Of a DNA stretch of 64,000 nucleotides, positions 34,701 through 44,468 are shown piece after piece. The DNA is taken from positions 29,139,647 to 29,203,646 of the forward strand of contig CM067079.1 of the NCBI GenBank assembly GCA_033980235.1, written 5' to 3'. Each line of letters begins with the position of its first letter. The stretch's first letter is position 1. This DNA is from Diadema setosum (Eukaryota; Echinodermata; Echinoidea; Diadematoida; Diadematidae). The notes below the pieces were generated by a model. The model was not told the DNA's origin and ran no database searches. It saw nothing but the letters and a program-made list of their open reading frames with translations. The translations under genes were made by a program, and so were the position numbers.

Positions 34701-35159
34701 TATCCCATAATCTTTCGACTTTCCACTGGGTATGCATGCGTGCTATAACAGTGAAGAACATGTTATTATATATGTAAAGGTATAGAAAGTAAATGTATAG
34801 GATTGCGGTCCAGTCCAGTTTGTTTGTTTTTGTTTGTTTATTTGTTTGACTTCAGTTCATCTCGGATAAAAAAAAAAGCCTGCTTGCAGCTGTTAGCTAC
34901 TTTCAAGCAAGGTCATGACGATTTATACAATGCGTGTGTTTGCAGATAAAGTAGCAATAAAACGAATGTAATCAGAACGTGTACAATGATATTAGTAACG
35001 TGGAAAGTATAATTATACAATATACAATGAGCTTTTCAAAATGCTGGATGAGCGTTAAACCTGACGTGAGTGGACAAGTAAAATGACTGACTTGTAATAT
35101 CTATGAGCAAATTGAATGTACAAAATCAACCTTTTAATAAACAAATTGTTTTTATCATA
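34425..35159. other. Spacer with a long A-run
   Basis: An uninterrupted A-run occupies 34649-34698. The sequence before it is not recognised; it could be a processed transcript tail. No gene was supported. Confidence 0.4.
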
Positions 35160-35881
35160 CTTCCCTTTTCTTTATTTCTGTCATAAATAATTTGATATCA
35201 TTAATTGTCTTGAGATTTATAGGGAGATTATTATAGAGCTTATAAGCTGAGTATAATGCTATGCTTATGAAAACGTTCCCGAGTATTGTTTCTTTCTTAA
35301 AGTATGATTGTGGTATAAACAGGTACGTAATACGCTTGCTTTGTACTATACGTTACCTTATAAGAGACAGCAACTTGCGAACATGAAAGTGCCTTAATTG
35401 ATTTCTATGTTTTACTTTTCTTTATAATTCTTGTCACTTTTTTTCTACTTGAAGAAAAAGAATAAAGACGGATCACTAAACCAACTAAAAACAGCTCAAA
35501 ACTTCTCTCCATGTACTCTACTAGTACATACAATGCAATTGGACAAGTTTATACTCGAAATCCTCCACAATGAAATGGAATACAAAATTTCCAGCACTGA
35601 TTTTTCTACAATGATACCCACCTAAAGTTCAAGTAGAATAATATCCAAGATACCTGGATTACAGGTTTTCATTTTTGGAACACTGAATAAAATAGTTTGA
35701 AATTATGACAGATTTTCTACTATAAATGATAACATTAATTTTGTTTTTTACATGACTTACCCTCTGTCATCAGAATTCCGATTTCACATTCTTCCCCAAA
35801 ATGTAAAAATGTGGCTTTCAAAATAGTATTTCAATGGGGGAAACAATCGAAACAAAATCTCAAAAATTTCATTGAAAATCT
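35160..35881 (-). repeat. Shared 3' flank of NAT unit E
   Basis: Matches the flanks of copies C and D: TCATAAATAATTTGATATCA, AAGCTGAGTATAATGCTATG and ACTCGAAATCCTCCACAATG. It marks the 3' side of the duplicated unit and probably includes the 3' UTR of copy E. Confidence 0.55.
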
Positions 35882-36835
35882 TTAAGCGGGCGGAAGTCCC
35901 TTACTAAAATCTAGTTTAACAAACTCATCGTCCATCGCTGCATGTATTGTACTTTCATCAAACTGTGGAAAGTGGCGTTTGAACACGTCTATGATCTCAT
36001 CACGTGACCTGAGGTAGGTTTTCTTTATGCACCCATTCTCTTGCTCTTCCAAGAGCGTGGTGTTGTTGATTGAAAGAAATCGACCTTTGGGAAAGGCTAT
36101 ACACAACAACTTTGAAAGTAATGGCAAGTCATCATTAACCTGAGTGTACAGCCTCGTCATAACATTGTCAAAGTGTGACACGGCAACAGGAGTGTTGAAG
36201 CGAATGGATGCATAGGTGTACCACTCATCTTTGAGGGACGCCTTATGGAAATTGGCTCCTGCTGGGTCGCTTTCCACGTTGTGCAGGCGAACAATGACGT
36301 CTCCTTGGCGTACAAACTTGTAGATCAAGAAGGACTCGTGGTACTCGGGGGATTCCTTCTCAAAATCCAGCGGGATCGGCTGGAATGTTGGCCAGCCCCC
36401 TGTGCCCATATCCGCAAGGTGCTTACTACCTTCCCCAGATAGATTGTAGACCATGATTACCGCGTGGGTGCTTTTTATACTAACTGTGTTTGCTGGTACC
36501 AGGGATACCTGATAACCAAGCGCTTTCATAACCATATAACAACCGACGTTGTTGTGGTAGCAGCGACCTCCAAGCTTCGCCAGTATGTCATTCTTGACCT
36601 CAAGCAGAGTAGGACGATGCCTGTCCTTCTTTGGAGTAGCAATACTATGTACCGTCTGGAACGGCATGTTTGCTTGCCAGGAATACAAGATTTCATTTAA
36701 GAAGGCGACTGGATCAGAGGCCATCTTTTCCTTAGGTGGCGTCACTCCCAGTACTTCGTGAACGAATGTAAATGCTTCCTCTGACGTCATCACCTCATCT
36801 GATGTCACTTCAACTGTGGTCTTAGCATCCTCCAT
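35882..36835 (-). CDS. NAT-like acetyltransferase, copy E (intact)
   Basis: A single coding exon of 317 residues, collinear with copy B without gaps. Catalytic Cys92 is in GGRCYHNN, His124 in STHAVIMV and Asp142 in LADMGTGGW. As a member of the arylamine N-acetyltransferase fold, it should carry acetyl from acetyl-CoA on Cys92 to an amine acceptor; the acceptor is unknown. Differences from B cluster around residues 116-127 (ANTVSIKSTHA against GDIVGTKSAHT), next to the catalytic His, and at Pro33, so acceptor choice may differ. A splice acceptor TCGTTTTAATAG precedes exon start 36861, 26 nt upstream of the ATG. The predicted intron contains a mariner-like element (36992-38570). Confidence 0.92.
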   Translation of the reverse strand: MEDAKTTVEVTSDEVMTSEEAFTFVHEVLGVTPPKEKMASDPVAFLNEILYSWQANMPFQTVHSIATPKKDRHRPTLLEVKNDILAKLGGRCYHNNVGCYMVMKALGYQVSLVPANTVSIKSTHAVIMVYNLSGEGSKHLADMGTGGWPTFQPIPLDFEKESPEYHESFLIYKFVRQGDVIVRLHNVESDPAGANFHKASLKDEWYTYASIRFNTPVAVSHFDNVMTRLYTQVNDDLPLLSKLLCIAFPKGRFLSINNTTLLEEQENGCIKKTYLRSRDEIIDVFKRHFPQFDESTIHAAMDDEFVKLDFSKGLPPA

Positions 36836-36991
36836 TGTGGCGTTTGTTTACCTCTGTCGGCCTATTAAAACGAAAACAAAACATTATTCAATTCAACTTC
36901 AAGTTATTAGATTTGAACAGGTAACAGATGAGGGGGACATCCAAGATATCATATCATTTTTATTGTTTCGAGTAGAAGTAATACGTCTATA

Positions 36992-38570
36992 CAGCGTGTC
37001 CCAGAAAGAACGAAACCGAGTTTCATTGTAATTCTTGGCGATCATAATCATATATTTTTTTATGAGATGTGCATGAATGGAAAGATATACAACTCTTCTT
37101 TCATTTGATGCACAACTCATGGTTTATAATTCATGCACGACTGAGTTAGAACAATAGACAGTAATGCTACTCAATTTTCATTCGCACGAGCAAATGGCAA
37201 CTTTGAATGAGTTTTTCAGGCTTTTTCGGCGATCTTTTGCAAAAATAAAATCATAACCTTAATACCCACTCTTTTTCCTTTCATCTGACATCTCATGCAT
37301 AAAAAATAATGTACGCCTGCTCGAGAAAACTTAATTTGAAAATATGCTTCCATTTTACCAAGAAAGGAGCCAGTTAATTCTCCCAACGCCTGCCCGACTT
37401 GGCATATAACAATGGCCTTCATGCTTCATTGAATTTACACAAACATAAAGGGAGGTGTGAAGGGAATGTTACCGACGATTCGTAATAGAGTCTTAAATTA
37501 GCATATGACCGTGAGCTTGCCTGCCCATGCAGCAAACCACAGAGCAAAGGGTGTTCATCAACGGAATGTTGAAGGGGGGGGGGGGGGGGAGGGGGGAGTA
37601 ACCGACCGAAAAAGCCTTCCGAGCCCCCCCCCCCCCCCCCAAAAAAAAAAAGAGAGAGAAAAGAAAAGAAAAGAAAAGAAGACGACTTAAAGCCCTGCAT
37701 TTGTACCTTTGATATGTTGATATTTGCGCCTGTTCAGTGATAAAAAAGGTGATGTACCCCTCTTTATGCTTCGCCTCCCCCTTCAATAACTTCAAAACCC
37801 TATCGGTAAAAGGATTAACCACTCGTGAGGGAAATGTAGAGAGGAATGAAAAGCAGTGAGATAAGTTTTAGGTATACAAAATCATCAAAATGCGTACAGT
37901 ACCATTGTTGTAACGTTGATTTCCAATAGCCGTTGGACTGCATGCAGCCTGAATATACACACGAAATTAGTCTTCAATTATTGGTTAAGTCTCATAGCTT
38001 ATTCTAAATAAATGGCAACAAAGGGCTTTCCGTCTCAAACAGCATTCTCTGTAAATCCCCCCCCCCCCCCCCCCGCCCCGAACAACATTCACTGTAGCAC
38101 TGCCATTGTTTTGTGAGAATTCAATGGCGCGGGTGAGCCCATTATCTAATGCTAGTTCGGAGAGAGCTGAATGCTAGTTTTTCGACTATCCGTAGAATCG
38201 GTATCGGTATCCGTCGAAATGAAGCATGTTTTCATGCATATTTTTCTCAAGCATGCGTTATTCATATTTGATGCATAAAGTATCACACGAAAGAAGAATT
38301 TAGGTTATGAACTTTGTTTTTCGAAAACGTAACGTTAAAGTTTGAAAAATTCACTTGAAGTCACCATTTGCGCGTGCAATTTAACATTTGATAGCACCAC
38401 TGTTTGTTGTTCTAACTTAGTCATGCATGAACGATGAACATTAAGATGTACATCAAATTAAAGAAGAAGAGTTTATCTTTCTAATGATGTATATCTCAAA
38501 AAGAAAATGTATGATTTCGATAGTAAAAAGTTGCAAGCAAACTCGGTTTCGTTTTTTCTGGGACACGCTG
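36992..38570. mobile_element. Mariner-like non-autonomous element in the copy E intron
   Basis: Terminal inverted repeats start CAGCGTGTCCCAGAAA and end TTTCTGGGACACGCTG, flanked by TA on both sides (36990-36991 and 38571-38572). Imperfect pairing extends over roughly 200 bp inward. The matching place in unit D reads ACGCCTAGCTATG with one TA, a clean empty site. GTGTCCC termini with a TA target fit Tc1/mariner. The interior has a G-run (about 37577-37594) and a C-run (about 37625-37640) as a possible hairpin, and no transposase. Confidence 0.88.
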
Positions 38571-39162
38571 TATAGCTATGATGTGAAACATGGAATATAT
38601 TTATATTCGAAACTCGAAATTCGAAAATGATATGATAACTGTTGTTCCAGGGTGTAAAAGAGGTGACAATATTCAAAAGGTTAATGAAAATCAAACACCC
38701 AAATTTCGCAGCCCTGGATATTTGTTTATCAAAAATTGAAAAAGGGTTCGATAATTGAGAAATCAGAGGTCCCTCCGTTATTCCGAGGGCTAATCCGAAA
38801 GAGATTAAAAAAAAAACTTTACGGAATTACAAACTTTGTTTCGCTTTTGGATTAGCAAACTTTCGGAATACTAACCTTTGTTATAATGCCGTCCGTTTAT
38901 TTGCGTAATTTCCATCTGAGAAAATGGCTGGATAGCCAATATTCAGCGGCAATGCTGGTCTTCCATGCAATGAAGAAATGAAGCGGGATCTAATTCCTAA
39001 ATGATTTGTTACTCTCTCATACACGGTAAAGTGTAAAACGAATTATCCCTTAGTTTATGTAAAATGAACGATAATATGAGATGTGCAATTAATGAATGTA
39101 CTGTTTAAGGGCATTGCTGAGCATATCATCCTGTCCTTGACTGAATAGTTCATTTTACGTAC

Positions 39163-39255
39163 CTTTGTCGACGAAGAGATACGGGCGCTGAAATGGACAG
39201 GCGTAGGAAGCAGGAACAAACTTGCAGTATTTTCTATGAATTGCACAGCAATTAT
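39163..39255 (-). other. Predicted non-coding exon 1 and core promoter of copy E
   Basis: Minus-strand CGCCTGTCCATTTCAGCGCC leads to GTCGACAAAG|GTACGTAAAA (last exon base 39163). The intron to 36862 is 2301 bp, or 720 bp without the mariner-like element and its TA copy, against 722 bp in unit D. Confidence 0.55.
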
Positions 39256-40506
39256 TCCTGAGACATTTCTTGAAGGATTTACATAAACCGTCTGAACACC
39301 TGAATAGAAAGTCAGCCGTCATCCGCCGACCAAAGACAATCAACAATTATTTTGCAGCCAGTCAAAATTGAACGACAGGGTCGCAAAATCAGTTATAGAG
39401 AGATGTTGTGCGCTTATTTAGTATGATATTGCACCAAGAGTTGTATCCTTGTCACTGCTCACGAGGTATTTATGCGAACTATGACTTGACACGTCAATGT
39501 AGTCATCGTTCCGCGCAATACTTATTGAATATCTCATAAAAGGCTGAAACAGTCCACTGCATTATGACCTGGGCAAACCAACCTTAGCATGAGTGCTGTA
39601 GAGATTGCGTGAAAAGATAATACTAGGTGTTACAAAAAACATTTCCCACTTGTGATCCTTAATAAATTAAAAACTATATATCAGACACATGTCAGATAAC
39701 ACTGATATTGATATGAGCAATAGCTGAATAGTGCACAATTTTGTCGGAGGTAATTTAAAAATGAAAGCAAAAATCAACTTCATTAAATTTAACATTAATT
39801 TTCAAGTTATTTTTCAGATTTTGCTCTATGTTCAACCCTATGTACAAAATCTAATTTTGCACAAGGGTCAATTGGTGTGTATGGGAGTGTGTAGTTAAGA
39901 CCCAGGCAATGGTCCTGGGCAATGGCCAGGGTTTGAAAGCTCCCTACATATTCATGAGAAATTCCACTATCCCAGCTAGTCTTTATTCATCTTAAAATGT
40001 ACTTGTAAGGAAGCGCATGAAAACATAAGCTTACTTTTGTTTTTCATGTGCTTGCATTTTACCCTTTATTATGAATTCAGACTAGCAATGCCCAGGGCAA
40101 TCCATCCTGAATTATCATAAAGCATTCATGTGCCTTTGAGCAAGAGTCTAAAAGTCTAGTCAGCAGAGCTTTGAAAAGGTGGTATTCGTGGTATTCATGT
40201 CTATTGTTCAGGGTCATTGTGATCACACACTCACATACACATCATTGGTTCTTGTGTAAAGTCCAATTTTGTACAGAGGGTTCAAAGTTGACCAAAATCT
40301 GAAACTTAACTGTAAAATCAATCACTTAACGAAGCTGATTCATGCTTTCATATTCAAACCACCTCCAAATAATTTGTACACTATTCAGCTATTACTCATA
40401 TTAATGACAATGTTATCCGATGTATAGTTTTCGAACTATTAAGGATCAAAAGTCATGATCAAAAATGAAAGCACAAAATTCCTTATACATGATCATAAAG
40501 ATCTTA

Positions 40507-41195
40507 TGTGACCGTGCACCACAAAACGAACATAAAGTCGCGCACACTGATTTGCGTGAGGACTGAAAATAAGTGCAATAGGTCAACCTATCCGAACTTG
40601 ATTTTTTCATATTTTCTGAAAGAACAGGTCTTCTTTTACATTATGCTAAAGTTTGGTACCATAAAACGGGCGGGAAAGTGTGTTTTTTAGCAGTTTATCT
40701 CGAACATTTTTGGTAGAACAGTGTGATAAGGTGTGTCTTTAGAGTCCCTTTTGCATTTCTGAAAAACCTTGTCCACACTCTTCACTTTCAACTCTAATAA
40801 CTTTTGAAAGAATAGTGCTATTGCTTTGAAAGTTGGAATTAATTATGGACAGAATGTGTTAAGGATGCATGCTTAATTTCAATTCAATCTGATAATCCCT
40901 TCATTGTTGTTACTCTGGTGGTTTACTTCCTGCTTTTTTGTCCCATTCATCGCACAGCCAGCACAGCTTGGTAAAGATTAAGCGCTTGATTAGACACTGT
41001 GCTTCACAGCCTCTTTTCTCAGTTCACGAGCTTGCGAGCTTGTGGTTTCTTTCCAATATCTAAATATGTTAGGAGAGTCCAGTTGATTTGAGTTATACAT
41101 CATTTTAAAGCTTAAAATTTGTTCTTTCAGAATATGGTCTTAACTAAAAAATCATGTCTGGCGACTTTTTGTTTATTTTGTGGTGCATGGTCACA
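40507..41195 (+). mobile_element. 689-bp TGTGACC-ended MITE, nested copy 1
   Basis: Ends TGTGACCGTGCACCACAAAA and, inverted, TTTTGTGGTGCATGGTCACA, each next to TA. Both ends also carry AAAGTCGC/GCGACTTT. Inserted in the LINE at 40454-42944. Confidence 0.75.
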
Positions 41196-42068
41196 TATAA
41201 GGAATATGACAACCGTCATATCCAGACAGATTGGTATATCATATGAATTGCGATATTCATTGTCATCTAAATCATTACATATGCTTTACAATGCACTATA
41301 TGGCTTATTGTAATATTGTTTGAGGTAATTGTAATAAGACGCAGGTAAATTCATTGTTTTTATTGCAAAAGAAGGCGATCAGAATATTATGTTCACACTC
41401 TACGTACTCAGCGCATACGACCCCGTTATTTAAGCAGATAAATGCGTTAAAAATTCTGTATTTATGTATAAGTACACGCAAAATTTGTTACCACAGTCCT
41501 TTCAAAACTTTTTCGATTACAATGTTAACATTCATTCGTACCCTACAAGACACTCAACAGATTTTCATCTACATAATCCAAAATCTCTTATAGCTCACAG
41601 GTCAGTGAGGCATCACGGACCTGATACATGGAATGCTTTACCCGACTCCCTAAGGACACAAACGTCTCTGTTTCTTTTAAAGCTAATTCAAAGAAATATA
41701 TTTTAACTCAATATATTTAGTAAAATAAAGTAATAAAAATCAATATGAATCTATTTATGTTGCGGTTTGAAATCATCAGTATTATTGTATTGATAAGAAT
41801 AATTATATATAATAAATGGCCCCAACACAGACATTCAACTCAACTATAGCACTAGCACAACGATCACTCACATCTTCTTTTTCCCTCTAAAACACACTAT
41901 TGTAATGTAAAAAAAAAAACAATAAAAAAAAAAACTATCTGTACTTTCTGTGAATGGCAAACCCGAGTTATGTTTCCCAATGAGGCCATCAGCCCAGTCA
42001 AGCTATGCTTATGCTGACGGTCTCCTGCTTCCTTATTTAATCAAATGTACTGCCTTATTCATATTATA

Positions 42069-42761
42069 TGTGACCCTGCACCTCAAAACAAACAAAAAGT
42101 CGCCAGACATGAATTTTTAGTTAAGACAATATTCTGAAAGAGCAGACTTTAAGCTTTAAAAATGATGTATAACTCAAATCAAATGGACTCTCCTAACCTA
42201 TCTAAATATTGGAAAGAAAGCACAAACTCAGGAAAAGTGTGAAATGAGAAAAGAGGCTCTGAAGTACTGTGTCTATTCAAGCGCTTAATCTTTACCAAAC
42301 CGTGCTGGCTGTGCGATGAATGGGACAAAAAAAAAAAACAGGAAGTAAACCACCTGAGTAACAACAATAAAGCCATTATTAGATTAAACTGAAACTAACA
42401 ATGCATCATTAACACATTATGTCCATAATTAATGCCAACTTTCAAAGCAGTAGCACTATCCTTTCGAAAGTTATTAGAGTTGAAAGTGAAGAGTGTGGAC
42501 AAGGTTTTTCAGGGATTCTAAAGACACACCTAATCACACTATTCTACCAAAAAAAAATGTTCGAGATAAACTGCTAAAAAAACCCACACTTTCTTACCCG
42601 TTTTATGATACCAAATTTTAGCATGATGTAAAAGAAGACCCGCTCTTTCAGAAAATATCAAAAAGTCAAGTTCGGCTAGGTTGACCCATTTCACTTTTTT
42701 TCAGTCCTCACGCAAAATCAGTGTGTGCGACTTTATGTTCGTTTTGAGGTGCACGGTCACA
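42069..42761 (-). mobile_element. 693-bp TGTGACC-ended MITE, nested copy 2 (opposite orientation)
   Basis: Reverse-complement relative of 40507-41195, with ends TGTGACCCTGCACCTCAAAA and TTTTGAGGTGCACGGTCACA and TA flanks. Together with copy 1 it makes a roughly 690-bp inverted repeat around the LINE coding remnant. Partial relatives lie at 47894-48250 and 54880-55265. Confidence 0.75.
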
Positions 42762-43389
42762 TATGTAACTATCAATGTTTTCCAAAGATTTTTGTTATGC
42801 ATGTAGTAAAAACTGCACTTTTGTTTTGTATTGCTCCTCTGTCATTTGGTTATGTTTGGTTTGACTTTGTCACATTGATGTTATTCATTTTTGATTTGAT
42901 TTGATGTGAGAAGCAAAATAAAGTACGAACGAACGAACGAACGAAAAAGTGGGAAATGTTTTGTGTAACACCTAGTTCATTGTCTCACAATCACATGATC
43001 TCTTTCTATCTGGCACTGCATTGATGTAATGCGAACAATCTCTATCACGACAGCAAACACGCCGTGATATTTTGAGTCCGTTAATTTCAGGTATCAGGTA
43101 AAACAAATACCTAAAAATTCGTCATTAATCGTCATTATCGTGACTTTTTGTTTTGTTTTGATTTGATTCCATTTTCCTAATTGTTAAGAGCAAGCAAAAG
43201 ATGATAATACGGAACGGATATCTTGGAGAAGAACTTCTGCAGTGGCTATTCAATGTATACATTGTATAAGCATTTTACATTACGTTTTAATGTTTTAATA
43301 TTTTGAAATGATGTAGCCCAACGAAGTTCATGTTTTACAATATTCAAAACATATTATTTACAGACTTTCAACAACATAAGGCCTATTCG

Positions 43390-43620
43390 AGTAAGACACA
43401 GTATATCACTTGTACAACTGTACAACAGTCTACAAACCTTTGATCTCCCACCCTCACCTTTCCTCCCCAAGCTGGAATTCTAGCAAGTGAATCTACAACT
43501 TCCTGGGAGAAAGATTACAGAAGGTTGGTCTCACTGAAGGGTCATCAGACCAAGCATCTTTGACCTATCTTTTATAGATGTCAGTGACTTACTGGGTGAA
43601 TTTCAAGGAGCCTTTTGTCC
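43390..43620 (+). mobile_element. Decayed LINE reverse-transcriptase fragment, unit E
   Basis: TACAACAGTCTACAAACC, CCCCAAGCTGGAATTC and GTCATCAGACCAAGCATC follow the fragment of unit D (28890-29110), including the same deletions, so D and E share it by descent. Confidence 0.5.
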
Positions 43621-44468
43621 CACAAATTTGTCCAATTTCCTCTCGGCCAATCAGATGCAAGGATTTCAGTAGCTTATAACAGTTTGTCAGAAGAAAATAT
43701 CTGACAAAACGGCTCATGTTATGGGACTGTTCGAATGCTACTTTGGAGAAAAGAGTTTTGAAGATAAGGGTATAATCTAGTGCAGTTCGAGTTACCTTTG
43801 ATTTTATGCGGAATGAGGGGGTACTGAAAAAAAAAAAAATCCGTTGCAAACACTAAGTGGATCTTGGAAAATGGGGATTTCAGAATTCAGTATGGAGCGG
43901 GTTAATATTTTCACATCTTAATACACACTAGTTGTAATGCGTCATAAGGTGACGAAAGAGATCATTACCCCTATTCAGACACCGTTGCCAGACATGACTG
44001 TGCCATACACTTCATTGTATTCCCGCCGTATTGGCACATTAAGTGCCCACTTAACAAAATAGCTTTGCACTCATCGATTGTCACGGAGGTTATGATACTG
44101 TATTATCGGCGAACATAGAGAAGAAGCACTGCTGTATGGCAGCTGCTAGATTTGTACTCAGCTGCTAATAGCCTAATAATAATTATTTGATTAAATAAAT
44201 GGAAACTAACCCAAGGTACAGGTGTTGAACTGGCCGAGTCTGAAGCCGATATAAAATCTTACTGCAAAATGCAGACGACAAAATGATTTATATTCTCCAC
44301 GAATCATCATTCTTCTGCACCACCACATTCAATAACCACCTTTTGATGGGATGGTACAGGCAGTTGCAAGCACCTGCAAAGCAAATAATATGTGATTTTC
44401 TAGCCCTTTTCTTTTTCAGAACGCGTATTACAGTGCCAACTACAGTGAGATTAGTACGCTCATCGGCT

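Larger units (their letters stand above)
40454..42944 (+). mobile_element. 5'-truncated CR1/L2-like LINE with (GAAC)n tail
   Basis: Flanked by AAAAGT at 40448-40453 and 42945-42950; the paralogue at 28047 reads through. Plus-strand coding remnants at about 41210-41310 (ISRQIGISYELRYSLSSKSL) and 41360-41706 (LQKKAIRILC, HSYPTRHSTDFHLHNPKSL, VRHHGPDTWNALPDSLRT) are the C-terminal part of a reverse transcriptase. The tail AAAATAAAGTACGAACGAAC closes it. Two MITEs of one family are nested inside in opposite orientation. Confidence 0.75.
39626..42972. mobile_element. TA-flanked inverted-repeat element, unit E copy, split by a LINE
   Basis: Left part 39626-40453 and right end 42945-42972 align with the 848-bp element at 27226-28073, with the same ends and TA flanks. 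The interruption is a LINE at 40454-42944. Confidence 0.75.
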
